From Hexactinellida sp. DTS-2022 (Eukaryota > Porifera > Hexactinellida), in NCBI GenBank assembly GCA_028753945.1, contig JAPNXP010000007.1, positions 1,922,001 to 1,986,000 on the forward strand: a DNA stretch of 64,000 nucleotides, given 5' to 3'. Under the pieces are notes generated by a model that ran no database searches, was not told the origin of the DNA, and worked only from the letters and a program-made list of their open reading frames with translations. Shown piece by piece: positions 32,279-44,079 of this stretch; the stretch's first letter is position 1; each line of letters opens with the position of its first letter. The position numbers were made by a program, and so were the translations under genes.

Positions 32279-34999
32279 CATAGCCTACTCTATATAAGAC
32301 CTACCATCAAAGCTAATATTTTGCACCAAGGATGAAGTAGTGTACGATATTATTATTGACCCATAGTTATTTACATTTATCTCTGTACAGTTAGAAATAT
32401 TTAAAAAATAGTTGGATCAACTTTTTATTGATTTTTGTTAATTTTTAGTAATTAATTAATACAATTCTCCTTCCACCGATATTTTAAGCACTTCATAGTA
32501 CTATATTTGACTTTGTTTCTTTTTAATAGTTAAATATTTAATTTTTCTCAATGCCGAACTGTTCTTCCCCTGGTTGTAGGGGTAATTATACCCCAGAAGA
32601 GCGCGTCCCAATTTTTAAACTTACAGATGGTCCACCTGAGTTACAACATGCCTGGACACGTGCTCTCCATCGTAGGTTATTTCTGACCTCAAAATGGTGT
32701 ATGTGTGTGCTAAGCATTTTCCGAAGGAAGATATTCAATTTTTCCACACGGTACCCAGAGGAGATGGCACATCCTATGAGGTCCCGCGAGGAAGACCCAA
32801 ATTAAATCCTGGCGCTGTCCCCTCTCTCCTTCCTGGTTGTCCGTCTTATTATTCCTCTACCCCTTCAATTGAAATCAAACGAACTCAGTTCTCTTGCGAC
32901 TCCAAATAGGAAGATTTATTGAGCCAAGCAGCTATCCTCCGCTTGAGATCAGAGAATACAGAAATGGAGAAGTTTCGTGTTGGTTGTATACAAGAAATAC
33001 GAGATAAGTTAGCTTTGATAATAATCCCAACTGACTGGTTAGTTTGGATTCAAACAGATAATTGTGTGAGATTTTTTTGCCTAAGATGGAAAATAATAAT
33101 ATTTGTGCAGATGTTTCTCATGAAATAAATTCTTTTTAATCTGTGAACGGCTATATATATGGGGAGTCCATTTCTCTCTCACTTATCTCTATCACTAATT
33201 TTCGAAAAATTGAAACGATGTTTACAGAGATTACTCTGAAACTTAGCTCTTCCCCTCAGAAGAAACATCCTCACCATATCTCTAATGCAAAATAACATAT
33301 TGAGGAGGCCATCTGATGATAAAAGAAAACTCTATGTAACTTTTGACTTTGTGCACATTTTGAAAAGTATTCGAAACAACTGGTTGAATCAGAAAGATAT
33401 TCGGAAAACCTTTCACTTTCCAAACTTTCAGAATATTAAACTGGATTACTGTGTGTATCCTCTTCAAGGTAGCTCGGCATCTTTTAGTGTTGTGCGTCTC
33501 CTCTATAATTTAGAGAAAGAATCCTTAGCTAAGTTAGCTCCTAGCTTGACTATCAAAGCTTGTCATCTTTCTGCTATTGAGCGCCAAAAATGTGAAACTT
33601 GTTTTGAAAGTATTCAAATAATTTTCTGCTGCAGCTCTGAAGTTACAGAATGAACTCAGTAACCAAGAAAACCGAAACAATACACACGACTTTGTTGAAA
33701 TGCTTCTTCAAATTTGGAAACTTTTCAACATAAATTCCCCACTTAAAGGTAAACGTTTGAATGATGATATCTCAAGACCTATAACATACCAGAACGAACG
33801 ATTTTCATTATTAGCTTATGTTGTTATTTGGTTAGAGACTTTGCCAGGAAATGTAGGAAAGTTAAGTAAAAAACGTTTACCAGTTTAAACATGCATGTAC
33901 TGTATTGCCTCAGATAACTAACCATTAACTGGATTTTGTGGATTTAACTATCTTTTGACATCCCTTTTACAGACAGATCCATTGGAACATCACTTTGGCC
34001 TATATCGTATGATGTCAGGTTCAAACTATCATATCTCGTATCTACAAATCCTTGAAACTGAACGCGCCTCAAGTTATCTAACACATTAAAGATTTTTGCT
34101 TCACAACAAGATTGTGGCTTATTTTCAATTCAGACATTTATTGATTCTTACTTATCCTTTGATACGAATAATGGCGATGAAATCGATGTCCAGCTAGTCT
34201 GGGATGAAATTGATGATCTAACTTCCATTGAATGTAGTTTACAGACTTTCACTCATTAGCTTTTATTGCTGGTTATGCAGTACATGAATATATTTTAATA
34301 ACTCAGCCATGTCATGTTTGCATTGATCTTTTGACCATTGACAAAGACTATATCTTTGATGAAGATTCACAACCTCAGTTCAGGCTTTTGCAATAACTGA
34401 CCGTGGTGGCCTAAAGTATCCATCTGAGTTTATCCTCGAATCTATAGTAACTTTATGGAACCCTTTAATTGCAATTGAAAGGAAAGACAACTTGTTGGCG
34501 ATATTGATGCAAGGTCATCCAGAAAAATAATTGTGGAAGTAACCTTGATATTCTTAGAAGAGACTGATGCGATTGCTAAATCGAGTTGCATTTCTTGTTG
34601 TGTCTCTATTTGACTATCCTAAAAAATCTTATTTTCACTTGGGCAACTGTTTACTGGCTAACAAGGTTAATAATTATAACTCCGCTGTTGCATCTAAAGG
34701 AATAGAAAAGTGAAAACTGAAGAAGTTCTCACATTAATGAAATACACCAAAAGGCTACTCTTCTATGATTATAATTGTTATTATTATTGCACATTATTAT
34801 TTATGTATTCTTATCATTGTTGTTAAGTAAACAATAAAGACTCAATAGTGAAAATATATTAATTTAGTAGAATTATTTAGTATAAAAGATTAATTTCTAA
34901 ATGAAGTTGAAAACATTGAACTGTGTTTATCACTTTCTCATCGTACACTACTTCATCCATGGTACATTTGATGGTAGGCCTTATATAAAGTAGGCTATG
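32279..34999 (+). mobile_element. P element, 2.7 kb
   Basis: The termini CATAGCCTACT(C/T)TATATAAG are inverted over about 33 bp, and GATGAAGTAGTGTACGAT about 50 bp further in is inverted as well. The flanks ACACTAT and ACACTGT agree at six of seven bases. A THAP-type transposase gene lies between them, and an AATAAA signal at 34833-34838 is in the right place for its 3' end. The element at 46779-49932 has related termini and a 7-bp duplication, which supports the borders. Confidence 0.75.
32551..34090 (+). pseudogene. P-element (THAP9-like) transposase, broken
   Basis: N-terminal THAP domain of the C2CH zinc type: CSSPGC at residues 4-9, then HAWTRALHR; a one-base frame change near 32693 separates it from VCAKHF and from the conserved GAVPSLLPG end. 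A linker region follows (32919-33128). The core pieces are 33285-33653 with FDFVHILKSIRNNWLNQKD, a hallmark of P transposases, then 33700-33888, and after a possible intron (acceptor TTTTACAG near 33972) the C-terminal signature TDPLEHHFGLYRMMSG at about 33974-34021. Several stops and frame changes make it inactive as read; introns explain only some of them. Confidence 0.75.
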
Positions 35000-35253
35000 A
35001 CACTGTGTAATACAAATAACGGCCGCTTCGCGGCCTTCCCCACAGTGAGGTAAAAAGAGAATAGAGAAAAGTTTTATCTAGTTCAAACAGGGGCGTAGCT
35101 AGCCCCAGGCTACCAGGGGGGCAGAAAGAAAATCAGAGGGGCCAACAAAGGTATTGTTTTATTAGTATGTTAAAAAAATGCTGCACTGTTTTATTTTTCT
35201 CCAAATAGCTTTTTATCTTTTTAATATTTTTCTATGATGTTTTCTGTTAGCTA

Positions 35254-36840
35254 ATGTCTCGTTCAGCAAGTCGCGCCAGCAAGTACGTTGTTCCCCCTGA
35301 GCTACGTCGACACCTTAATCCGCGTAAACGCCCTCGTACTGAGTCTCCCAAGTCTGAAGTGGCCTTAGCTACCCGTATAAAACCATCTCCCAATTCCTCT
35401 GAAACCAGTGATTATGATGCTGTGTCAAATGGTGGTTCTGAAAACGTGCGGAGGCTCTAACAGCAGAATCTCTTACTGTAGACATTGTGAAAGCGGTGGA
35501 GGATCTGGGATTGTCGTTACTAAATTGTGTTTCCCAAAGTTACGATGGTGCTGCAGTAATGAGCGGAAGCACCAATGGAGTCCAGGCACGCATCAAGGTA
35601 CTATCAGGCGGTCGCGCTCTTTTCGTTCATTGCTCTGCTCATCGCCTCAACTTAGCAGTTGTCGGTGCCATTCGCCAGATTAGCCGATCTGCAGATCTCT
35701 TCCAACAGCTCAGCCTCCTCTACAACTTCATGTCGACGTCTGTGGTATATACCAAGTATGAAGAGTTTAGGGGAGGTGTCAATCGGTTGACTCTGCAGCG
35801 CCTTAGTGATACTCGTTGGGTATGCCAGTATGCAGCCTGCCATAACGCAAGAGTGAACATCGGCGTGGTGGTGGATGTTCTAGAGTTCTACATACGAACT
35901 ACCGGTTCCCATGATGCTGACAGACGATCTCAGGCCCTGATGATCATGGGATTCATTGATACCGTATGGGTCATGGAACTATGCATCATGGAAGAAGTCC
36001 TTGCCCGCCTAAAAGGTCTTCACCTGACTTTGCAGAGCGAGCAGTTGGATCTGGCTTCCGCAACGTTGATGATTGAAGGGCTCGTGGAACATTGCTCCAC
36101 TGAGGTTGCCATCCTTTCTTTTGGAAACGAAGCTAGTACAGAAGCATGACATCTACGCCAAATTTATACACGTGCTCGGAGTTGTTGATCTCCCCGCTCC
36201 ACGTGCTCGCCCAGTTCGCAGAGCCAGAAGGGACGCTGCTACAGATGCGGTTATCGTTTACGATACTGAAACGGACTATAGGCAGAAGCTCTACCTCCCT
36301 ATTGTGCGTGCTGTATGTGCTGAGCTAAAGCGCCGTTTCCACGAAGGCACTGATGTTGCATTTGGTGGTATAGATTCTCTGCACCCAAAGTCTCCAAACT
36401 TCCTTTCTCTGGATGGACTGAAGCCTTTCGCTGAACACTATGGGATTGATATGGACACTCTTCGTCACGATGTATCCACGTACAGGACGCTTGTGACGAA
36501 CAAGTCCATAAAAGATCGCGACTTTGAACCCCCAAAGTGCCTTTCAGAAATGGTTACTTTGTTAACCCCATACGAAGCTGCCCTTCCATCTCTGTTGGAA
36601 TGCTCCATTATTGCCATCACTATCCCAGTGGGCACTGCGGGTTGCGAACGGAGCTTTAGCGTTATGCGAAGGGTTAAGACGAAGCTGCGTTGCACCACCA
36701 GTGATGAGCGTCTTTCATCTTTAGCCGTTCTTGCTGTGCATCGCAGAAGAGCTAAAGAACTAGGTGCTGATAACTGGAAGAGGGTCGTGGACAAGTTCAG
36801 AGGAGATGCTGCCAGGCGAATAAATATTATAATGAAGTAG
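35254..36840 (+). pseudogene. hAT transposase, internally deleted and frameshifted
   Basis: The N-terminal piece 35254-35460 is a basic leader (RHLNPRKRPRTESPKSE). Then 35463-36149 in another frame runs from SLTVDIVKAVEDLGLSL through SYDGAAVMSG, a conserved hAT core motif holding a catalytic Asp. From about 36073 the reading passes to a third piece ending 36840. That piece contains GTAGCERSFSVMRRVKTKLR, the CxxxFS-type region with the catalytic Glu, and the hAT C-terminal dimerisation region. The BED finger and the first catalytic Asp segment expected between the first two pieces are missing, and the element is only 2 kb, so it is an internal deletion derivative. A frame change near 36100 adds to this. 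Confidence 0.8.
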
Positions 36841-36904
36841 AACCTACAGTTTACATTCATATTCCTGTTTTAATATTTATTCATTGTATTTCAAGAAAAA
36901 AGAA

Positions 36905-37112
36905 GAGCATGTGGCCAAAATTGAGATTGAGAGGGTGGCCGAGCGGGGGGCAGGACTGGGAGGGGGACAGAAAGAGGGGAGCCGAGAGGGGGGCCAAGAC
37001 TGAGTGGGGGGAGGGAGATAGCAACAACAACAAAAAACTTCGGGGGGTCCGAGCAGGGTGGCAAAGCCCAAAATGGGGCGGGGGGGCATGGCCCCCCTCG
37101 GCCCCCCCGCAG
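36905..37112. repeat. G-rich low-complexity stretch at the hAT right end
   Basis: The + strand holds many runs of four to seven G (GGGGGGC, GGGGAGG, GGGGCGGGGGGG), then C runs close to the terminus. Such sequence could form quadruplexes. The two + and - open frames here are compositional artefacts. Confidence 0.7.
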
Positions 37113-38157
37113 CTACGCCCCTGAGTTCAAATATGAATTTCTATAATATTTATTCATATCTAAATATCTAAACTTATGCATTTCTGTTTGCTATTAATAA
37201 CTCACTAATAGAACTAACTAAACTGAAATCATGCAGGTGGAGCCAGCAGGTAATCACCAACCTCAATATGTGCAATGAATTAAAGCAATAATAATAATAA
37301 TAATATTGATAATTTCCACGTGACGTCATAACCCATAAATCGGTATACGTGTGTCTCATTTCAGTTTGCTTGCCATCTAAAATTGTTGGCGAATCTGATA
37401 AGAACTGAAAGTGTTAATCCCAAATAAGTGTCGTTATTTTGTTTCAAAAACCCCCAATAGATCGTTGTCGCAGTACAAAATTACCCTAGGATACAAATTT
37501 CAGCTTTCTGAGACTCGTCGTCATTCCAATCAATTCTGGAAAAAAAAACACAACAACAACTCCGCTTTTAACATACAGATGTTCAGAATATAGAATGAGA
37601 ATGAATATATATATAAACTAGCAATTATATACGTTTTATGGACGAAAATAGTAAGTTGTAACTCGGATAATACTTGTATTCTAGCGTTGCTCTATATTAT
37701 TTTAAAAATTTTTAGATTGTCGCCTTTTTGTGATTTAGTAGCCTTTGGGGTATGAAATATATCCTTATTTAGTATTCATGTTATAAAAGCATTAGAAAGT
37801 AGCAAGAAAATGAAATTTATGGCATTTGAAATTTTCTTAATTTTACTATGGATTGTTACCGTCACCATGAAATGGCGCCTAAACAGCTTAACCACAAATC
37901 TCTGATTCTCAAAAGTGGTTCCATTGGACTCGCGATGGTTGATTATCCCATATACAATGCAAATATTAACAATAAGAGGAATAGTTTAGTTTATAATAAT
38001 TATTAGAAACTGCCCTTCTCGTTTCATGGCCTTTTTGGTGACATATCTAGCCGTATATTATGTTGGCCTGTACCATGTAACAAAATTCATTTGAGTACTC
38101 ATACATGAAAAAGGGCTTTTTGTCCAGTTTCTGAGATATTTTGGATTTGATTCGATT

Positions 38158-38660
38158 CAGTGGCGGCGCTAGACAGCCGCCACTGGTGGGGCACAATTTC
38201 CTCACGGCACACTTACATTCATGAGGTGGGGCACACCGTGACCTTCGTTATATAAGGCCTTACTACTACTCCGAACCATGGATTACTTAAAGGCCATTGA
38301 TTATTAGCTGATATATCTTTATCTCAATTGCTAGTAAGACAGACCTGAGAAATGCATTATAATTATATAGAAAGTTAGGAACATGATATCAAGGCATACA
38401 TAACACCCTTTAGAATTGTGATATATCACCATTTGATTACGTAATCGCTGTTTTCCGTGGGAATTATCGTGTTTTTATTGCCTGTTTTTAACATAGTTAA
38501 ACGAGTTATAAATGTTCAAAATTGGACCATGAGGATGTCCATAACTAGTTGAATGAAATATATCGAAATTTTAATTGGAATGATTACACATTCCTCGGTT
38601 GCCAGGGAATTTCTTAAAATGAGCCATAACTCAAAAACTATCTATTTTATGTAAACTATG
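38158..38660. repeat. hAT end fragment and partial foldback copy
   Basis: 38158-38186 is a tiny palindrome CAGTGGCGGC ... GCCGCCACTG with the same terminus as the MITE at 476. From 38225 to 38560 the sequence follows the left half of the foldback MITE at 25917 (GTGACCTTCG, GGATTACTTAAAG, GTAATCGCTGTTTT). No other half is seen. Confidence 0.55.
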
Positions 38661-39044
38661 TTAGTACTGAACTATCCGCAATTGTTAACTTCCTATTCAT
38701 TGATAATACATTTTCTAGGCCTAACTTCAATGACTTTTGAGATAATGAGATTATTAGCACTTAATTCTTTATATGGTAATACACTCACTTTCTCAAATAC
38801 AATAAGTCTTGCTAGTTACATACTCATTCAGTGTTCTCCTTACATTACTGTTAATCTTGCTATGTACTGGCGATATTACAACATTGAAATTCAGATTATG
38901 ACAAATATCTATCTGACCAGGGTGGGAGAGTGGCTTATAGGGTGGAAGGTAGTAATTCATTGTACAAATTTCAATTATATCGATGTCAGTAATAATATCA
39001 AGATCAGCTGCCTGGAGGACCACATCAGGGGCTGTGGATACTAC

Positions 39045-41215
39045 CTATTTTTCATTAATTCTCTTTTTTCGCGGAAATTCAGAGTCAGAAATCTTTCTCT
39101 TTAAATATTTATCCCTTTTTGTCTGTACATTATTATTTAAAGTTTGATAACATTTTTCAAAAACTTTATCTACATTATCTATATCTAGGGTTAAATAACT
39201 CCTATAAATTTTGTTCCTCCGAGACCATTCCTCCTTACAATCTTCTTCATTAGATACTTCTAGTTCACGCTTCTTTGCTTTAAATTTTTTAGAATTCAAG
39301 GGATGAAATCCAAATTTGAATCCTGAAATTCTAACATGAATATTACTATTCATTGTACGAATAAAATCACCAGGTCTGATGTGTATATTTGATTCGAATA
39401 TTGGATGTTCAACTATCCTAAACCAATTTCCGCTATGGCATTACTTGCTTTAGTTTCTTCTTGATCACCAGTTCGAGATAATATAATTCCAGTCCATAAA
39501 GGCAAGATTGGCATATAGTATGTTAACAAATATTCTAAAATATCGGGACAATAACAGCCATTTAGCATACTAATTTTATCAGTTTTTAAATCATTACGAT
39601 TCTTAGATACTAGTGAATCAAAAAATGTATACCAAAGAGTGATTTAACACGATATGTAGTGGCATTTTCTACTTGCGTGCAATCATTTTCAGGTGGTTCC
39701 ACAAAGTCAAGTTGATATAGCATGTCGCCTCTAACTAAACCATTTAATTCCACTAACCTGGAGCTGACAGTATCATTATAATACTGTATAGATAAAATAT
39801 TACTTAATCCTATGAAAACCCTATTTATCTCTTGCCTACTTTTCCTTTTATATTACAGCAAACACGTGTAAAATAAGATGTTTTAAACTTTTTTGAATCT
39901 TAAATTTATTATCTAAGTTGTGACTTAATCTATGCAAGATGTGGGTGGAACATAAATGTATAACAGTTAAGCTATTCATAAGCTTTAAATTTGTACATAC
40001 TACTATCCAACAACTCTCTAGGTAGCCTAAAATATTACTTTCATTAAAGGCTATACAAGTAATAGCCTATTAATCATAGCCCAACTGTAATCAATTTCTA
40101 TTCTAGTTATGTGTATTTCTTTGTTGAGAACTAACTTAGAATTTAAATACCATTTATTAAAAAATGTGATATCTCTGCAGTACCATGGTCCGAGCTAATC
40201 ATCTCTGCTACTGGTATCGGGCTAGTATGGTAGTCTGGATGCTGTAGAGTGAGTGCATAATGGTAGATTGGTTTTGTGACCAATTGAGGTTTACTAATCA
40301 GAGAACCCAAAGCATCCAAAAACAAAATTATCTCTTTATTTAAAAGTTTCAATAGCTCTATCTGAGGCATAGTGTATAAATGGTTAATAAACGGTTCCTT
40401 AACAAAATATTGTACGTAGCCAGGAATTGGTTTCTCGTTAAATAAGTTACGGTAGTATTCCTGATTTGCAGAATTATCCGTGATCATAATATCGTTTGAA
40501 AATCTGTTAGACGAGTTAACTTCAAATTTTATCTGTCTTAAGCAATGAGAAAAATTACCACTACAGTACTCGACAACATTATCTATACAACCAAATTGTT
40601 TATGAAAATATTTTGAAACAGAGTTATGTTGTAGAATTCCACCTAGATGTGTTCGCTGAATACCAGATACATGGCGTGCATATTTGTTCTCTCCATTATT
40701 GTGTTTGCACAGAGAGAGAGCCTTTAGATATAAAATGTAGTAATGTACTGCTAAGGTATTTGTAGATTCTGGTAGACTAGTTTTGTTTTAATTTATGTAA
40801 ACTCATACGAATAACATATGAGGAACTTACAGTCAGCACATGCTCGAAAGTATGGTGAGTTTACTTCACGACTATAAATCTTCTTAAACCAATAATTGTT
40901 AAATTTATGAACACACATGGGATAGATTTTAGAAACTTTACTGCTAAACAAAGCTGTCCAATCTCGATTTAACTTATCTCTTCCTTCTATATCAATAAAA
41001 TGAATGCTATTCCACTCGTCCACGTCCAGGAAAATTCACCATTAACACTCAAATCGGGTACAAAGTTACATTCATTACACCCATGCAAATTAGAAACAAT
41101 ATCATTTACGTTGTTAATGATATTATTACTACACTTGATGGCGTCCTCGGCATTATATTTCTCTTCAACAAGATGAAGAGGTACATTTTCAGGCGGTGAG
41201 GAAAATTTGAAGTCA
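39045..41215 (-). pseudogene. Decayed transposase of unassigned superfamily
   Basis: On the minus strand a long protein-like trail can be followed with breaks. N-terminal part about 41040-41215 (FKFSSPPENVPLHLVEEKYN); 40793-41023 with WTALFSSKVSKIYP, SPYFRACADCKF; 40143-40487 with VTKPIYHYALTLQHPD, SPIPVAEMISSDHGTAEISHFL; then RIEIDYSWAMIN and a CSTHILHRL stretch; and a basic C-terminus (39045-39353, KSKKFKAKKREL-like). I recall similar Tyr-Ala-Leu-rich, SSDH-bearing proteins as multicopy transposases in invertebrates, but cannot name the superfamily. Asp in EIDYSWAMI may be catalytic. Many stops, so inactive. TIRs not found. Confidence 0.5.
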
Positions 41216-41235
41216 TTCTTGCCTATCCTTATATA

Positions 41236-42326
41236 TTCAGGGTTGCCAACTATCCCGCTTTTCTGCCTTTTTTATTCCATCCTGATTCCTCAAGGTCTCG
41301 CGCCTAACTTTTCAATCTCCCGATTTTTTGGTAATTGTTTCTAAATTTAGATTTTAAGATATATATAAGTGATTAACAGGATTCTTTGATAAAATTAGTT
41401 CAAATACGAGAACCAAGTTCTGTTCTACTCTAATACTTGTCAGTTAGTTAAGATTCTTTTGCCCATTTATTAATGCACGAAACTCAAATATTTTTTAATT
41501 CGAATTTGGTGTTCTTAAAAATATCCCGGGTGGCCTTGTGCCTACATCCTCCAGAAAGTTGTTATACTAGATACGATGCAGAAATTTTTCTCGTTTAGTT
41601 TATATGTCGATCCATTCAACGACGGGTGAAATCTGCTTCTCAACACATTTTACAAATTTTATGGCCTAATCATAGGCGCAAAGTTTTACAAGTCTGAGAT
41701 TAAAGTTGGGGGGGCGCGGAGCGAGTGTAGCAAGCGATTTTTTGGGGTCTGGGGGGCAAGCCCCCCAAGAAAAAATTTGATTGCAGCAAATGACATTTTT
41801 GAATGAATTATACGTATATTTACTATCCTAAATTATATTGAACATTTTATTTTTTATCCAGAGGCACGGTAACACCCGCATCATTAATGTTGACCCCCTT
41901 CAACTTTTTACGGGGGGGCGTACGCCCCCCCGCGCCCCCCCTCTGTTTGCGCCACTGGGCCTAATCATCAATAAATTCCTTGAAATCTCAAGAAAAATGT
42001 CATAAATTACGAGAAACATTGACGATATTTAATTCTGCTATTTGTTTTTGTTGTATTATTGCATACATTGTGTCATCACGAGACACGCGGGAAGAGATTT
42101 GATAGATATAACTGGAAAGATAAGTGTTTCCTAATTGTAGATATCCAAACATACCAAATATGATTTTGTATCGTTCTATTCATGATAGATTCTAAATAAT
42201 AGTTTGTATTTGAGTTTCCTACTTTTCACCCACTTTTTCCACTTCGACCTCACCCTTTCTTTGATAAATCTCTCGCCAGGTAGGCAACCCCCCAGTTTTT
42301 TGGTTTCCAGAGGTTGTCATCCCTGA
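41236..42326. mobile_element. Probable non-autonomous hAT element with nested hAT
   Basis: CAGGGTTGCCAACTATCCCG on the left pairs loosely with the complement of CAGAGGTTGTCATCCCTG on the right. The flanks TATATT and TGTATT are similar but not a clean 8-bp duplication. Contains the clear insertion 41671-41957. No ORF. Confidence 0.5.
41671..41957. mobile_element. hAT element, 287 bp
   Basis: The left end CATAGGCGCAAAG and right end TTTGCGCCACTG are inverted, flanked by the perfect 8-bp duplication GGCCTAAT (41663-41670 and 41958-41965). Internal inverted C/G runs GGGGGGCAAGCCCCCC. Same termini as 21016-21172. Confidence 0.9.
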
Positions 42327-43213
42327 TGTATTGAACTGGGCTAGTTATGCTATTCTACCTGAATACAAGCGATTCTAAATACACCTTGAATTCTCAAAGC
42401 ACCCCCACTAGGGGTCCTGATACAGTTTTAGGATGTGCCGTCGCACCCCCTGGTACCCCCTTGGCGCTGCCCTTGCTCTCAAGTAAAAGTTAGAAATGGT
42501 AAAGTTTCTTGGCTGTATTGGATCAAGCAATGGCGTGATTAGATAAATAAAATAACTGCGGGCTTTGAATATCATTTCTGAAATTAAAAGATTCGTTTGA
42601 TATGTTGAAATAGTTTATTGATTCAATAATCAAACAAACAATAAATTGTGTTGCTAATATCAAAGGACTATTCAAACAATAAGAGGCGTGTGTTGACATT
42701 ATCCTCTTCATAAGGAATTATTATTACATAATAGAATATCAGCTTGAAACTTGTGATCTAATTTTAAAAATTTCTAAATTGTAATGCTAGTTTCATAAAC
42801 GTAGGTTTCTACTCTTTCGAATGCTGTAAAAATTATTTAAATCTGATGTCAGCAAGTTAGTCAATTTATTGACTGAAGTTGTGCTGGTCGAATATTCAGC
42901 CAACTTCACACTAGTACAAATCCATTGATTTTAAGAAATTGAATTTATTTATGACTGATTCTAGTCTTCCCGCAGTACTCGGAATTTTAGTAGCAAAATA
43001 ATATTCTTATGAACTATATTGCAAATTGTCAATTTATTGTGCTGACTAAGTAAGATCTGGATATAATTTCAATACACTTGTATTGCCTACTCTTTATAAC
43101 TATATGTCTAATAGGTAGTCAAATCTATTCATTATTATCGTATAAATTAAATCATAACTTTAGATATAGTCTCTCTACAGATATCAAGGTTACAACTCTA
43201 GATAATTGATGTA
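42327..43213. other. Intron 2 sequence, no gene recognised
   Basis: A C-rich patch at 42395-42475 (CACCCCCTGG, ACCCCCTTGG) may be a hAT scrap. The rest is AT-rich without ORFs or repeat ends. Confidence 0.4.
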
Positions 43214-43376
43214 CAGTGAACGCCCGTTATACCGAAGTCGGATATCATATAACGAAATACACGCTCATGAAGAAATAGAAATTTTCCCCCAGAGCACTAA
43301 ATACATTAATTATTATCCCCTAATAACGAAAGAATTTACAGGTCCCAAGCACTTCATTATAACGAGAGTTGACAGT
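43214..43376. mobile_element. pogo-like MITE
   Basis: CAGTGAACGCCCGTTATACCG on the left, after TA, pairs with CATTATAACGAGAGTTGACAG on the right, before TA. Terminal pairs are imperfect. It lies 260 bp upstream of AFMID exon 3. Confidence 0.65.
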
Positions 43377-43636
43377 AGTTTTTGACATTTATTTTTCAGG
43401 TAAACGGAATTTCTGGTAATTTCCCGGTCTTACATCAGTAATATATACGTATCTGTAAACATATTATATATATACAGCCTCAATAGTAGAGTTAAGGTGA
43501 AAGCTCATATACCTTGGATAATATTATTTTAAAACATTTTATTGTTTATGTCTTCCAAAGTTATGTTTTTGTTTGTTACTCTTTGTTTAAGTTAATTAAT
43601 TAATTATTAAATATTAATGATATATATATTTATTAG

Positions 43637-44079
43637 GTGCTCATCTAGCAGCATTAATGATACATACTGATTGGAGGATTTATGGTTATTTATCGAGTCC
43701 TATTAATGGCTTTATTCTTATTTCTGGTATTTATAATCTTGTACCAATTATCCAAACATATGTAAATTATCCATTGGAATTAACATTGCAATCAGCCATT
43801 CAACACTCTCCTATTTTTCAAAAGTTTCAATCAGTATCTAAATATGATATTCTTATTTTGGTTGCAGAAAGTGATAGTCCTGCCTTTCATAAACAAGCTA
43901 AAGATTATTATTCATATTTAGAACATTCTATTAACAACTCCGTCTTCCTGAAGATACCTCAGACAGATCATTTTAATATAATTGAATTATTGATTTCTGA
44001 TGAATATTGCTTTGCAAAGTTATTGAATAATTTTGTTAATAATCAGTGTTTAAAGAAAGAATTTTTACTATTTATTTAG
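43637..44079 (+). CDS. AFMID: Kynurenine formamidase, exon 3 (last)
   Basis: The acceptor TATTTATTAG|GT joins in phase 1 to exon 2 and restores GHSAG-AHLAA across the junction. It encodes residues 153-299 and ends with TAG. The acid of the triad is Asp232 in AESDSPAFHKQ and the base is His264 in QTDHFNIIE. Spacing from Ser151 (81 and 32 residues) is what the AFMID family shows. No signal peptide or membrane segment. No canonical AATAAA is obvious within 150 bp downstream. A paralogous carboxylesterase is the only alternative, and HGGYW plus the SDSPEFHRQ-like motif argue for AFMID. Confidence 0.9.

Larger units (their letters stand above)
35088..37123 (+). mobile_element. hAT transposon, 2.0 kb
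   Basis: The ends CAGGGGCGTAGCT and AGCTACGCCCCTG are perfect inverted repeats flanked by the perfect 8-bp duplication AGTTCAAA (35080-35087 and 37124-37131). It carries a hAT transposase gene on the + strand. The right terminal 200 bp is a G-run region (GGGGGG, GGGGAGG). Confidence 0.92.
31904..38077. mobile_element. Large foldback element interrupted by P and hAT insertions
   Basis: The left arm (31904-32140) and right arm (about 37865-38077) are inverted relatives of the arms of 21538-22320, sharing GGTTGTATATGGGGTA and TTAGGCGC, and 37575-37860 matches the AT-rich middle of that element. Removing the P element (32279-34999) and the hAT element (35088-37123) leaves about 1.4 kb, so this is one older foldback element hit twice. 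A GCTTCGCG-rich patch lies at 32200-32250. Confidence 0.6.

Noticed and set aside
35254..36840. Host ZMYM-like gene derived from hAT
   Set aside because: Intact TIRs with a perfect 8-bp duplication and a broken frame show a recent transposon copy, not a domesticated gene.
38658..39104. 148-codon plus-strand ORF
   Set aside because: It overlaps the decayed minus-strand transposase and shows no motif; treated as a chance frame.
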